A stretch of 64,000 nucleotides of DNA from Halovivax gelatinilyticus. Its GTDB lineage: Archaea > Halobacteriota > Halobacteria > Halobacteriales > Natrialbaceae. The stretch lies in the NCBI RefSeq assembly GCF_024300625.1, contig NZ_CP101322.1:2989992-3053991 (forward strand). Reading direction: 5' to 3'. The position numbers and the translations under genes were made by a program. The notes under the pieces are model-generated. The model saw only the letters and a list, made by a program, of their open reading frames with translations. It was not told the DNA's origin and made no database searches. Shown here piece after piece: positions 53,981 through 63,414 of the stretch (within the stretch, counting starts at the first letter, position 1; each line of letters opens with the position of its first letter).

Positions 53981-54743
53981 GTGACCGTGATAACACTCTC
54001 GTCAGATTTCGGTTCCCCGTATCCGGCAGCGATGAAGGGCGTTATTCTGTCAGCAACCAGCGCCACGCTCGTCGACGTCGCTCACGACTCCGCGTCAGGA
54101 CGTCGATTCGGCGGCGTTCTGGATACGCGAAATTCTTCCGACCTTTCCGCCGGCGGTTCACCTGATCGTGGTGGACCCCGGCGTGGGAACGGACCGTGAC
54201 GCCCTCGTCGTTCGGGCCGGCGAACACGTCCTCGTCGGCCCTGACAACGGCGTTCTCTACCCGGCGGTCGGACGCCTGGCTGGGGCCGGTCCGATAGAGT
54301 GGTATCGAATCGACGACGAGGATGCGGCCAGTTCCACCTTCCACGGTCGCGACGTCTTCGCGCCTGCGGCGACGGTTGTCCACGATACTCCACGCGGTAA
54401 TCTCGCTACGATCGGCCGCCTACAGCCAGCCGCCGATCCGGTCGAATTGATCCTCCCGTCTCTAGCGTTCGATGACGGCGTCGCTCGCGCGACGATCCTC
54501 GCAGTCGACGATTTCGGCAACTGCGTTACGAACGTTGACGGATCGTTCGTCGACGACGCGTCGACCGTTCGCGTCGACGGACGGCGGGTGTCGGTGGGGA
54601 CGACGTTCGATTCGGTCGAGGCGGGTGCGCCGCTCGTCGTCGGTAGTCACGGGAACCTCGAACTCGACGTCAACCGAGGCCGCGGAGATATAGAATTCGG
54701 TATAGAACCTGGCGATTCCGTGATCGTCGAACCGATTCGATAG
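53981..54743 (+). pseudogene. SAM hydrolase (DUF62 family), interrupted by a frameshift
   Basis: The DUF62/SAM hydroxide adenosyltransferase family cleaves S-adenosylmethionine to adenosine and methionine. The N-terminal half (TLSSDFGSPYPAAMKG, LVDVAHDS) is in one frame, and the C-terminal half (PRQDVDSAAFWIREILP, LIVVDPGVGTDRDALVV, GPDNGVLYP) is in another. The two join at 54089-54090, where CACGACTCCGCGTCAG reads as if two bases were missing from a CACGACTTCCCGCGTCAG-like ancestor. No other defect is visible and all key motifs survive. It is either a recent mutation, a sequencing error or an unusual frameshift. GTG 53981 is the probable start. Confidence 0.85.
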
Positions 54744-54784
54744 CGCTCGATTCGTCGAGCAACCAATTTTGAGCGGTCGTCGGT

Positions 54785-55141
54785 CTATTCGAGCGGAGAA
54801 CGAATCGGATCGACTTCCACGGAGCCATCACCGGTAATCGTGATCCGACACCCCTCGTACTCGAACGTTATGATTGCTCGCGACCGTTTGCCGTTGGGTC
54901 GGTGCCAGTGGTCGAGCAAGCGTTCGAGCGCGTCCGGATCGATCGTCTTCGAGAGTGTCTCGAGTTCGAGCGGATCTCGACCCGTCGCGACGCTGACGGC
55001 CGTGATGATCGACGTGACCGCCGGATCGGCCGATCCGTTCGCGTCCACCCACACGTGGTACGTCCCCGTTGTTTCGTCCCGGTACACTGTATCCTCGATG
55101 GAGCGTCGGCGCCCGTTTTCACCGGTGTGGTAGCTGGACAT
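54785..55141 (-). CDS. HalOD1 output-domain protein
   Basis: The 118-residue protein is nearly all HalOD1, a haloarchaeal output domain. It has TVYRDETTGTYHVWVD, then DPAVTSIITAVSVATGRDPLELETL, and ITFEYEGCRITITGDG near the end. HalOD1 usually follows sensor or receiver domains; stand-alone copies are common in haloarchaea and their targets are unknown. ATG 55141 is the start. The 178 bases between it and the thermosome gene hold no gene. Confidence 0.83.
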   Translation of the reverse strand: MSSYHTGENGRRRSIEDTVYRDETTGTYHVWVDANGSADPAVTSIITAVSVATGRDPLELETLSKTIDPDALERLLDHWHRPNGKRSRAIITFEYEGCRITITGDGSVEVDPIRSPLE

Positions 55142-55319
55142 ACCATCTCAGAATACGCCATGTTAACACTTAACATTGGCGGGAATTCTGATAGATCGGT
55201 ACTCGTGACTGTGCGACCCGAGCGACTGACGTGGGTAGGTGGATAACGGCGGTGAACGATCCAAAGAGATCGATCGGCGGAGAGTCGTTCGTCGACGAAC
55301 GCTGGACTTTGTGGCGTCG

Positions 55320-56897
55320 TTACTCGGCGGCGATGACGTCGTCGATGCGGACGATCATCGTCGCGGCCTCGGCGGCGCTCTCGATCGCCTCGCGCTTGAC
55401 GTCTGCCGGGTCGACGATACCGAACTCGACGGGGTCGTCGATCGTGACCGTCTCGCCGTCGGTGATCAGCCCGGCACGCCCGTCAGCTTCGTGGGCCGCG
55501 CGGAGATCGACGAGCGAGTCGATCGGGTCGCGACCGGTGTTGGTCGCGAGCGTTCGCGGGACGATGTCGATCGCGTCAGCGAACGCGGTGACGGCGAGCT
55601 GCTTGCGGCCTTCGATTCCGGCCGCTTCGGAGCGCACGCGGTCTGCGATCGCGATTTCGCTCGCTCCGGCACCGGGGACGACCTCGCCGGATTCGCGTGC
55701 GGTCGCGACGACGTCGAGTGCGTCGCCGACGGCCCGTTCGAGTTCGTCGACGACGTGGTTCGTGCCGCCGCGGACGAAGACGGTGACCGCCTTTGCCGCG
55801 TCGCCGCCTTCGATGAACGTCAGTTCCTCGTCGCCGAACCGCTCGGTGCGGATCCGGTCTGCGTGTCCGAAGTCGTCGTCGGAGAGGTCAGCCAGTGCGC
55901 CGACACGTCGGGCCCCCGTCGCGGAGGCGATCGATCGGACATCGGAGTTTCCGAGGTCTTCGTAGACGAGGATGCCTTCGTTTGCGAGGAACGAGGCCAC
56001 GCGGTTGTCGACGTCGTCGGTCGTGAACACGACGTCGACGCCGGAGTCGGCGATCGTCTCGGCGTAGCCGCGCAGTTCGGACTCTTCCGCATCGAGCGCG
56101 GCGTTGAGTTGGTCGATGGAGTCGATGGCGTACTCCGCGTCGACCTCCCCGGTGCGCACTTCGAGTGCGACGTCGATAATCGCGATGTCGGCGTCCTCGA
56201 CGGTCGTCGGCATCGAATCGTGAGCTGGCTCCTCGTCGACGACGATCCCCTCGATCAGGTCGGTCGCGCTGGTCGACGCGCCGACCTGCGTGTAAACGGA
56301 GACGTCGTCACGGTGGACGCCGTCGTCGTCGCTGACGTGATCGATCGCGGTTACGACCGTTTCGGCAAGCTCTGCGGGAGTGAGTCCGCCCGTTCCCTTC
56401 CCGGTCATGCTCGATTCGCCGACCTGGGCGAGCAACTCGTCGTCGACGGCCGCGTCTAGTACCTGATCTTCGATGGCCTCGAGCGCGATACGAGCGGCCT
56501 CGTGGTACCCTTCGACGATCGTCGTCGCGTGGACGTCCTGTTCGAGGAGGTCCTCTGCTTCGCCGAGGAGGTTTCCGGCGATGACTGACGCGGTCGTCGT
56601 TCCGTCGCCCACTTCGGCCTCCTGGGTTTCGGCGACTTCGACGATCATCTGTGCGGCGGGGTGCTCGATGTCCATCTCCTCTAAGATGGTTGCACCGTCG
56701 TTCGTGATGACGACTTCGCCGCTCGAGTCGACGAGCATCTTGTCCATGCCGCGCGGTCCGAGGGTCGTTCGGACCGCTTCGGCTACGGCCTTTCCGGCCA
56801 TGATGTTCGACGACTGGGCGTCTCGGCCCGCTGTCCGCTGGCTGTCTTCACTGAGGATGAACATCGGTTGTCCACCCATGCGTCGCTGTTGTGCCAT
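55320..56897 (-). CDS. Thermosome (group II chaperonin) subunit
   Basis: The 525-residue chaperonin assembles into double rings that fold proteins with ATP. ATP-binding and hydrolysis motifs are present: [35 protein letters not shown] and [12 protein letters not shown]. The C-terminus ends [11 protein letters not shown] without the Gly-Gly-Met repeats seen in many haloarchaeal paralogues, which resembles the minor (CCT3-type) subunit. A TATA box lies 34-43 bases before ATG 56897. It is not in an operon. Confidence 0.96.
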   Translation of the reverse strand: MAQQRRMGGQPMFILSEDSQRTAGRDAQSSNIMAGKAVAEAVRTTLGPRGMDKMLVDSSGEVVITNDGATILEEMDIEHPAAQMIVEVAETQEAEVGDGTTTASVIAGNLLGEAEDLLEQDVHATTIVEGYHEAARIALEAIEDQVLDAAVDDELLAQVGESSMTGKGTGGLTPAELAETVVTAIDHVSDDDGVHRDDVSVYTQVGASTSATDLIEGIVVDEEPAHDSMPTTVEDADIAIIDVALEVRTGEVDAEYAIDSIDQLNAALDAEESELRGYAETIADSGVDVVFTTDDVDNRVASFLANEGILVYEDLGNSDVRSIASATGARRVGALADLSDDDFGHADRIRTERFGDEELTFIEGGDAAKAVTVFVRGGTNHVVDELERAVGDALDVVATARESGEVVPGAGASEIAIADRVRSEAAGIEGRKQLAVTAFADAIDIVPRTLATNTGRDPIDSLVDLRAAHEADGRAGLITDGETVTIDDPVEFGIVDPADVKREAIESAAEAATMIVRIDDVIAAE

Positions 56898-56930
56898 TGT
56901 TGATGCCTCACTAAAGGTATCATCAGCACT

Positions 56931-56940
56931 TCTATATAAC
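56931..56940 (-). promoter_or_regulatory. TATA box of the thermosome gene
   Basis: The reverse strand reads GTTATATAGA, centred about 38 bases before ATG 56897, so the transcript would have a leader of roughly 10 bases. The strong consensus match fits a highly expressed, heat-responsive gene; regulation by a heat-shock TFB or TBP is an inference. Confidence 0.6.
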
Positions 56941-57067
56941 TGTTTCCCTACGCCCCGGGCCCGTCCGGTGATTGTCAGTCAATACCAAGGGGGTGTCGAC
57001 CCGCCCGCTCGGAGATCGAGGTCGAAGCCGGTAGGCCAATATGGATTCGCTCGTATGGACTGAACGA

Positions 57068-57892
57068 ATGCTGGAGCTGGAACACGGTTTTCGCGTCGTC
57101 GACGTCAACGCCCGACTGACGCCGGGCGACGAGCCGTGGCCACGAGACCGTGGTCGGCCGATTTCACCGGAACGACTCGAGCGGGAGCTACACCAGGCGG
57201 GTATCGTCAGAGCGGTCGTCAGTCCGAACCCGCGACCCGGGACTAGCTACCTCCAGGCCAACAACGGCGTCGCCCGTCTCAGCGTCGACCGACCGTTCGT
57301 GGCCTTCGCCCGAATCAACGGACCGCGTCCCAGTACCCCCGGTCCAGCGAGCCGGTTTCGAGCGCTCCTTTCCGACCGGCGGTCCGAGTGTACCTCCCCT
57401 GCGGACGTCGAACAGTACGCGTACGACGATCGATTCCACGGGTTCGTTCTCGACCCGGGCGTCGACGGGATCCCTGACTCAGCCGTACTCGACCAACTCG
57501 AATCGGTGAATCTTCCGCTCATCCTGTCGATCGGACGCGACGGTCGACCTGACGCGCCCGTCGAATCACTCCTCGGGCGGTCGTTTCCGATTATTCTCAG
57601 CCACTTCGGTGATCGACCGCTCGATCGCGAATCGATGGCGTCGACGATCGAACTGCTCGACCGATTCGATACCTGTTTCTTCGATACGAGTTTCGTGCGG
57701 TATCGAGAACTACTAGAGCGAGCGCTGGTAGAACATCCCGACCGCGTCTTCTTCGGCAGCGGCGCGCCGGCGACCCATCCGAACGTCTCGGTCATGGAAA
57801 TACTGACGCTCGACGTCTCCGAGGATCTATTACGTCGGGCATTTTCGAAAAACGCCTGTCGCGTCATCGATGCGCTTTCACCGACGTCGTGA
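57068..57892 (+). CDS. Amidohydrolase-like TIM-barrel protein
   Basis: The 274-residue protein resembles the amidohydrolase-2 family: VVDVNARLTPGDE at the start, an internal FHGFVLDPGVDG, PLILSIGR, PIILSHFGDRPL and RVFFGSGAPATHP, with the usual strand spacing. However, metal-binding His residues at strand 1 (normally HxH) are replaced by NAR. The metal-binding residue at the last strand (normally Asp, as in xGSDxP) is replaced by GSGAP. It may therefore lack hydrolase activity. ATG 57068 begins the conserved sequence. Confidence 0.75.
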   Translation: MLELEHGFRVVDVNARLTPGDEPWPRDRGRPISPERLERELHQAGIVRAVVSPNPRPGTSYLQANNGVARLSVDRPFVAFARINGPRPSTPGPASRFRALLSDRRSECTSPADVEQYAYDDRFHGFVLDPGVDGIPDSAVLDQLESVNLPLILSIGRDGRPDAPVESLLGRSFPIILSHFGDRPLDRESMASTIELLDRFDTCFFDTSFVRYRELLERALVEHPDRVFFGSGAPATHPNVSVMEILTLDVSEDLLRRAFSKNACRVIDALSPTS

Positions 57893-57983
57893 CGCCCCAT
57901 CGGTCGATTTTCACCAGTATCGTCGAGAAACCGGTACCACTCAATGAGAGTTCAATGCAGGCAGTATTAAGTCCCACCGACGA

Positions 57984-58781
57984 ATGGATTTCAGTATGCG
58001 TTCTGTCGGGAGCGGTCTGGCTGCGATCGATCGAGACGGTCCTCGTGCGGATATCTACCTCTCGCGTCCGCGAAAGCGAAACGCGTTGACCGTCGATTTA
58101 ATCAAAGATTTGACCGAAGCGTTCCGTCGTGTCGATGCGGACGACGATATCCGCGCGATCACGTTGCTCGGTTCCGGCGACGCGTTCTGTGCCGGCATCG
58201 ATTTCGACCAGTTACAGGAACTTTCGAAGCTGTCGACGATCGCCGACGAGGCGTTCCCGCAGTTGCTCTCGACGATCGAACGGGCCCGACAGCCCGTCGT
58301 CGCCGGAATCAAACAGACGGCGCCGGCGACGGCGTTCGAACTAACGCTTGCCTGCGATCTGCGTGTACTCGGCGACGACGCCACGTACGGTCTCATCGAA
58401 ACGTCTCTCGGGACGTTTCCCCAGGGTGGTGGAACCCAGCGGTTACCTCGACTCATCGGTCTCTCGAAGGCGATGGAACTGATCTACACGGGTTCGTACA
58501 TCGAACCCGATGAGGCGGCATCGATCGGCCTCGTCCATCACGTCGTCGACGCCGACGACGTCGACGAGACGGCCAAATCCGTCGCCGACGATCTCTGCAC
58601 GAAGGCCCCGCTGGCGGTCCAGAACGCAAAACGCGCCCTTCGTGCGGCGCTCGATACCCCGCTCGATCAGGGCCTCGCCTACGAGCGTTCGCTCGGACGC
58701 GAACTGGAAGACACCCGAGATTTCCGCGAGGGATTCGAGGCCCGAATCGAAGACCGCGACCCCACCTTTACCGGCGAGTGA
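57984..58781 (+). CDS. Enoyl-CoA hydratase/isomerase family protein
   Basis: The 265-residue crotonase-fold protein has the oxyanion-hole segments (GSGDAFCAGIDFDQL and AFELTLACDLRVL). The GTFPQGGGTQRLPRLIG loop and the two glutamates expected for hydration are present. The C-terminal helix (GLAYERSLGRELEDTRDFREGFEARIE) is normal. It would hydrate an enoyl-CoA in fatty acid or branched-chain degradation. It follows the amidohydrolase-like gene by 91 bases. Confidence 0.92.
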   Translation: MDFSMRSVGSGLAAIDRDGPRADIYLSRPRKRNALTVDLIKDLTEAFRRVDADDDIRAITLLGSGDAFCAGIDFDQLQELSKLSTIADEAFPQLLSTIERARQPVVAGIKQTAPATAFELTLACDLRVLGDDATYGLIETSLGTFPQGGGTQRLPRLIGLSKAMELIYTGSYIEPDEAASIGLVHHVVDADDVDETAKSVADDLCTKAPLAVQNAKRALRAALDTPLDQGLAYERSLGRELEDTRDFREGFEARIEDRDPTFTGE

Positions 58782-58818
58782 CGAACCACTCCTGCAACCC
58801 GCAGTAGAGAACCCTGTA

Positions 58819-59727
58819 TCACTCTTCTCCGCGGGTTCGACGGTCGTAGACCTGGACGGCTCGATCGTGACGACTCGAGACGCCGTTCGGATTGCGCGTT
58901 TCGGATCGATCCCGGTACCTGGCACCGAATCCGTGCCACAACCCAGCGAGCGTATTGCTAACGACGGCGACGCCGTCTCGTATCCACGTCGTGGGGGTGG
59001 TTTCACCGCTGGCGATTTCTCTGACGCCGTGTAGTCCGTCACGGATCGCGCTACCGACGGTGTTTGTGAATACCGTCGGCCTCGGGCCGTAGTTCTTCGC
59101 GAGCCGATAGCTGAGAGACCGATAGCGTCCACCCCAGTTCTCGGGTTCATCCGATTTCTCCCGGTCTCGCGTTACGGCCATGTCCGCACTCCACGTGACG
59201 ACGTACTCACCGGCGCCGATCCTGTGGGCGACGTCGCGCGCGCTGGCGTGTGAGAGGTTTTCGTCGAAACCGTCCAACCGGTCCAGTACCGTTCGGTCGA
59301 ATACCACGTTGCCGGCGGAGAAGACGGTGATCGAGCGACCGGCGAACCGAACGGGATCCCGTTCAGTCGGTATCGAATCCGCTCGCTTGACCGGACCAGT
59401 GACGACGTCAGAATCCGACGACAGTGCCGTCTCGACCGCCTGATACCATCCCGGTTCGACGGTGTGCGTCGCGGCGACGAACCCGACGGCGGACCCGGTG
59501 GCGACTTCGATGCCGGCGTTTCGAGCGACGCCGGACTCGCGCTCTGAGATTTCGACCAGGACGTCGACGTCTTGCCGTTCCCGAACGGTGCCGGACGTGC
59601 CGTCCGTCGACGGACCGTTGACCACGATGAGTTCGCTCTCGGCCGGTAGTTGCGACGACAGCGCGTCGAGACACGAGTGGAGGGTCTCCCGATCGTTGAG
59701 CGTCGGGACCACCACCGAGAGCTTCAT
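58819..59727 (-). CDS. Family 2 glycosyltransferase (AglE-like)
   Basis: The 302-residue protein has the GT-A opening VVVPTLNDRETLHSCLDAL and the nucleotide-sugar region LIVVNGPSTDGTSG. An ARNAGIEVATG helix follows and the C-terminal helix region is RYRSLSYRLAKNYGPRP. Homologues such as AglE act in haloarchaeal N-glycosylation; the sugar is unknown. It lacks transmembrane helices, apart from a weak hydrophobic region near 230. It is convergent with the enoyl-CoA hydratase and is followed upstream by a methyltransferase in the same direction, 44 bases away. Confidence 0.88.
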   Translation of the reverse strand: MKLSVVVPTLNDRETLHSCLDALSSQLPAESELIVVNGPSTDGTSGTVRERQDVDVLVEISERESGVARNAGIEVATGSAVGFVAATHTVEPGWYQAVETALSSDSDVVTGPVKRADSIPTERDPVRFAGRSITVFSAGNVVFDRTVLDRLDGFDENLSHASARDVAHRIGAGEYVVTWSADMAVTRDREKSDEPENWGGRYRSLSYRLAKNYGPRPTVFTNTVGSAIRDGLHGVREIASGETTPTTWIRDGVAVVSNTLAGLWHGFGARYRDRSETRNPNGVSSRHDRAVQVYDRRTRGEE

Positions 59728-59771
59728 ACTCGTGAGTATTTCATCCGGCCGTATAAATTCGCCGTCCGGTG

Positions 59772-60488
59772 TTACTCGAGTTCGGTCGTCCAGAACGAAA
59801 CCGACGCGAGTCTGTCCGCTTTCGGAATTGAGCCGACGCCGCTCCCGACGCGTCGCAGCGGCGAGGCCAGGAAGTTCGGCGTAATTCGATAGAGTCCGTA
59901 CGGCAGGATGAAATCGTGCTGGGCGTCGACGATTTCCAGATCCTGCGAGTCAGCTAACGCCTCTACTTCGCGTCTCGAGTACAGACGCGAACCCATCGGA
60001 AGGGCCCAGTTGTAGATGCTTCGCGTCGAAAAGCGATTGAAGGTATCGAAGACGATTCGACCACGCGAGACGCGACGCATTTCCGCTAAGAACGCCTGCG
60101 GGTCGTCTGCGAGGTGGAAAAATCGCATTGCGACCACGCAGTCGAAGTGGTCGTCCGGAAATGGGAGCCGTGCGGCGTCGCCCCTGATGAACTCGAGCGT
60201 GTCAGAGACGCCCGCCCGGTCGGCTTTTTCCCGACCTTGCTGGAGCATCGCAGCGGAGATGTCGAGTCCGACGACGTCTCCGCCGCGGTCTGCCATCATG
60301 ATTGTGAACCGACCGGTCCCGCACGCTATTTCGAGGACTCGCTTTCCCTCCAGGGGAGAAACCGCGTCGAGAACGGCTCGCTTCTCGCGCTGGTCGATCA
60401 ACTGACCGCCCCGCGAGAAGCGCTTGTCGTCGTACTCGGCGGCGATGTCGTCGGCCTGGTACCACTCCTGTCCTTTCACGCTACTCAC
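59772..60488 (-). CDS. Class I SAM-dependent methyltransferase
   Basis: The 238-residue protein has motif I RVLEIACGTGRF, the acidic end of strand 2 in VVGLDIS, motif II region DAARLPFPDDHFDCVVAMRFFHL and a C-terminal cap. It resembles UbiE-like small-molecule or lipid methyltransferases. The GTG start at 60488 is used; GTG 60479 is an alternative. It lies upstream of the glycosyltransferase gene in the same direction, so it may modify a glycan or lipid product; that is an inference from position. Confidence 0.88.
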   Translation of the reverse strand: MSSVKGQEWYQADDIAAEYDDKRFSRGGQLIDQREKRAVLDAVSPLEGKRVLEIACGTGRFTIMMADRGGDVVGLDISAAMLQQGREKADRAGVSDTLEFIRGDAARLPFPDDHFDCVVAMRFFHLADDPQAFLAEMRRVSRGRIVFDTFNRFSTRSIYNWALPMGSRLYSRREVEALADSQDLEIVDAQHDFILPYGLYRITPNFLASPLRRVGSGVGSIPKADRLASVSFWTTELE

Positions 60489-60606
60489 TGGTAGACTCTC
60501 GGGGGGTTAAAACAATACTGGACTTGATCGACGGCAGACGGGCCCGTTTCGTGTGGGCCACGGAACCTCACACCTCGAGTCGGAGGGGAGGTAACCGCCA
60601 CTAGTA

Positions 60607-60655
60607 TGGCATTATATACCTATAATTAACTGCAGAATATGAACACCTATATAGG
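60607..60655. promoter_or_regulatory. AT-rich divergent promoter with palindrome CCTATATAGG
   Basis: The 202-base gap between the methyltransferase and winged-helix genes has an AT-rich core with at least three TATA-like stretches (ATTATATAC, TATAATTAA, CTATATAG). The last sits within a perfect 10-base palindrome at 60646-60655, 36-45 bases before the regulator's ATG. Binding of the small regulator to its own promoter would be a simple explanation. Confidence 0.5.
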
Positions 60656-60690
60656 GAACGTTTACCAGGGTTGGCTCTCGCTCGGTAGGT

Positions 60691-60966
60691 ATGAGCACGA
60701 CCGCAGAGGAAGCTGCCAGTCCCGACCCACCACATTCGAACGCGGAGTACCGTGACCGCCTGCGCGAGCTACCACCCAGCGCAAAACTCGTCGCAAAAGT
60801 TCTCGAATCTGACGCGCCGCTCTCGCAGGGTCAACTCGTCGAGGAATCCCTGCTGCCCGATCGAACCGTTCGATACGCACTCAACCGCCTCGAGGAAGTC
60901 GGTCTCGTCGATTCGCGGTACAGTTTCAAAGACGCGAGAAAGCACGTGTACTTCCTTACGCGTTGA
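60691..60966 (+). CDS. Small MarR/winged-helix regulator
   Basis: The 91-residue protein is mostly a winged-helix domain (PPSAKLVAKVLESDAPLSQGQL, then LPDRTVRYALNRLEEVGLVDSRY). The wing is in FKDARKHVYFLTR. Such stand-alone haloarchaeal regulators act as dimers on short dyads. The ATG at 60691 follows a strong AT-rich promoter. It is followed by a metallo-beta-lactamase-fold gene in the same direction 145 bases away. Confidence 0.88.
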   Translation: MSTTAEEAASPDPPHSNAEYRDRLRELPPSAKLVAKVLESDAPLSQGQLVEESLLPDRTVRYALNRLEEVGLVDSRYSFKDARKHVYFLTR

Positions 60967-61111
60967 ATTACTCCCCGACGCGCTGATCTATTCTCGCGCG
61001 CTGACGTGGTCTGATCCCTCTCGATTCGATCCCGCCCAGGTGGCGTGGCAACTCCGTGGCGACCGAACCGACACCGGCAACCACTTTTCGTTCCCCGACC
61101 TGGGCAACCGC

Positions 61112-61906
61112 ATGGAGGTTGCTCGCGTCTCCGTCCCCGTCGAGTCGTCTGCCCCTGGTGGACGGACGAACGCGTACGTTCTCGGGCGCGATCCGGCCGT
61201 CCTCGTCGATCCGGGCGCGCGAACTGACGAACTGGACGAAGTGGTCGAAGACCGGGGCGTCGAATACGTCGTCTGTACCCATACTCATCCGGATCACGTG
61301 GGTGCCCTCCGCTGGTACGCGAACCGACACGATCTCACGACGTGGGCGCTCTCCGACTTCGCCGATCGATTCGAGTCGGCGACCGGACTCGTCCCCGACG
61401 CCACCGTCGTCGACGGCGATCGAATCCACCTGGGCGGCGAGTCGGTACGGGTGATCGCGCTTGCCGGACACGCCGCCGATCACGTCGGGATCGAACTTCC
61501 GGACGACGGCCCCCTCTGTTGCGGTGACTGTGCCATCGCTCGCGGAAGCGTCGCCATCGCCGGCCCTGACGCGGACATGTCCGCCTATCTCGATTCGCTC
61601 CGTCGTCTCGAATCGCTCGATCCGTCCGCCTTGCTCCCCGGACACGGCCCGATCATCGACCACCCATCGACTACGATCCAAGGGCTCGTACACCACCGTC
61701 TCCGGCGGGAAAACCGTATTCGTCGGGCCGTCGAGGCGGGCGCCCGGACGATCGACGAAGTGCTCGAGGCGAGTTACGACAAACCCCTCGACGGCGTCGC
61801 GTCGCTCGCACGGAAAACGGTTGCGACGCATCTCGTGAAACTCGACGACGACGGCGTCGTCGTCTGGGACGGAAACCGCGCTCGTCCGCGACGCGGTCGA
61901 ACGTAG
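61112..61906 (+). CDS. Metallo-beta-lactamase-fold hydrolase
   Basis: The 264-residue protein has the metal-binding HTHPDHVGAL motif, a following His in LAGHAADHVG, an Asp in CCGDCAIARGS and a late His in LLPGHGPII, as in glyoxalase II/beta-lactamase-like enzymes. The last 60 residues form a helical extension with a winged-helix look (RTIDEVLEASYD, VATHLVKLDDDGVV). The substrate is not known. ATG 61112 was chosen; the longer open frame upstream runs into the regulator gene. Confidence 0.9.
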   Translation: MEVARVSVPVESSAPGGRTNAYVLGRDPAVLVDPGARTDELDEVVEDRGVEYVVCTHTHPDHVGALRWYANRHDLTTWALSDFADRFESATGLVPDATVVDGDRIHLGGESVRVIALAGHAADHVGIELPDDGPLCCGDCAIARGSVAIAGPDADMSAYLDSLRRLESLDPSALLPGHGPIIDHPSTTIQGLVHHRLRRENRIRRAVEAGARTIDEVLEASYDKPLDGVASLARKTVATHLVKLDDDGVVVWDGNRARPRRGRT

Positions 61907-61943
61907 CCGGCGGACTTTTTGCCGCTCGGACGGAGACGACGGT

Positions 61944-62648
61944 GTGGACTCCCTCGAAACGGAACTCGCTCGGGCTCGCGACCTCGATCCGTCGGTGCTC
62001 GCCGGTGCGATCGAATCGATCGGATTCGAGTGTACCCACTGTGGGGCCTGTTGTCGGTCCGAATCCGATTCGGACTGTAGTCCGTCGAACACGGACACGC
62101 CCGACGGAGGTACGTCTCACACGGCGACGGTGTTCCCCGACGAAGTGCGCTCCCTCGTCGGGAACACGGACGGTCAGACGGACTGGCGGGACGTCGCGCG
62201 TCCGATGCCGTTCGGTCTCGAGAAATCGCCCGATGGGACGACCGTCGGGGAGACGTTCGAGTGGGCACTACAGACGACCGCGTGTGGCGATTGCGTCTTC
62301 TACGACGATGGATCCGAGGCCGGCGGCTGTCGGGTCCACGCCGACCGGCCGCTGATCTGTCGAACGTATCCGTTCAGCCTCGCTCTCGGAGGAACGAGCC
62401 AACCGATGGGTACGGCCGTCGACGGCGAGGGGCTCGTGCGGGCCCACGAGTGTGAGGGCCTCGGTCGAGAAATCGATCGCGACGATGCGCTCTCGCTCGC
62501 TCGCGCGCTCAAAGCGCGGGCGATCCGCGAGCTCGAAGAGGCGATCGCGCTCGTCGAACGGTACGAGCCGATCGAGTCGACCGATCGAATCGTCGTACAC
62601 GACGCCGAAGGGCCAAAGCGCCCCGACGGTTCGTCGATCTCGGAGTAA
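61944..62648 (+). CDS. YkgJ-type cysteine-cluster protein
   Basis: The 234-residue protein has the cysteine pattern of the YkgJ/CxxCxxCC family: FECTHCGACC near residue 30, CGDCVFYDD, CRVHADRPLICRTYPF and HECEGLG. Members probably bind a zinc or Fe-S cluster; their function is unclear. A low-complexity Ser/Asp insert follows the first cluster. The GTG at 61944 lies 37 bases after the hydrolase stop, so they may form an operon. Confidence 0.87.
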   Translation: MDSLETELARARDLDPSVLAGAIESIGFECTHCGACCRSESDSDCSPSNTDTPDGGTSHTATVFPDEVRSLVGNTDGQTDWRDVARPMPFGLEKSPDGTTVGETFEWALQTTACGDCVFYDDGSEAGGCRVHADRPLICRTYPFSLALGGTSQPMGTAVDGEGLVRAHECEGLGREIDRDDALSLARALKARAIRELEEAIALVERYEPIESTDRIVVHDAEGPKRPDGSSISE

Positions 62649-62778
62649 TTCGGACGAGCGACTGGACTGGCGGGACAGGTTCCACCTCGCGTCGACTCGT
62701 TCGTCGACGAAGTGGATACGTGCCGTGTGTGATCGAGCCGAGCCTCCGCACGAATCGTCGGAGTGTCGTCGATACCGT

Positions 62779-63192
62779 TCAGAAGGTGTCTTCGATAATT
62801 TCTCCGACGGCGAAGTTCGATTTGACCTCGCTCACTTCGACCTTGACTCGCTCGCCAACGTCGGCGCCCGGGACGATGATGACGTAGCCGCGTTCGACTC
62901 GAGCGATGCCGTCGCCCTGTTTGCCGATGTCCTCGATCTCGACGTATCGCGTTTCGCCGACGTCGACCGGCGGCTGTGGCTCGTCCGTGCGGGTCTGCGT
63001 CGACTGCGCGGCCGACGTCGTGGACTCACTCTGCGCGTTCGTCGAGCGTTCGATCAGCGCCACCCGGTAGACCGTTCCGGGCTCGACGTCGCCCGTCGTG
63101 ATTTCGTGTTTGGGTACTTCGATGAGATACCGGTCGTCTTCTTCGGAAACGTCCGTGCTGAACAGACACAGGAGCTTTTCAGAGATTTCCAT
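62779..63192 (-). CDS. TRAM-domain protein
   Basis: The 137-residue protein has an N-terminal beta-rich part (LLCLFSTDVSEEDDRYLIEV) and a C-terminal TRAM domain (RYVEIEDIGKQGDGIARV, GYVIIVPGADVGERVKVEVSEVKSNFAVGEII). TRAM proteins bind RNA, and small haloarchaeal forms may act as RNA chaperones in stress or translation. A Ser/Thr/Gln linker separates the halves. ATG 63192 is the start. The 222 bases upstream hold no gene, only its promoter. Confidence 0.92.
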   Translation of the reverse strand: MEISEKLLCLFSTDVSEEDDRYLIEVPKHEITTGDVEPGTVYRVALIERSTNAQSESTTSAAQSTQTRTDEPQPPVDVGETRYVEIEDIGKQGDGIARVERGYVIIVPGADVGERVKVEVSEVKSNFAVGEIIEDTF

Positions 63193-63414
63193 AGCGAGAT
63201 CCTCACGCGACCCAACTGGTCCAATACTATTAGAACTACCGACCCCGTGCCGATGGATATTATCGATCGTCTTGGAAAATACGTCGATGTCACCAGATGT
63301 ATCGGAAGGTCGGGCCCTGGCAGTTCCCGAGCGGGTCGATCACTCTCGCGTCGGATTCTCGATCGAGGAGTGAACACGCTGGTGTCGGTTACTCGAATGG
63401 GCGACTCGCGTCGA

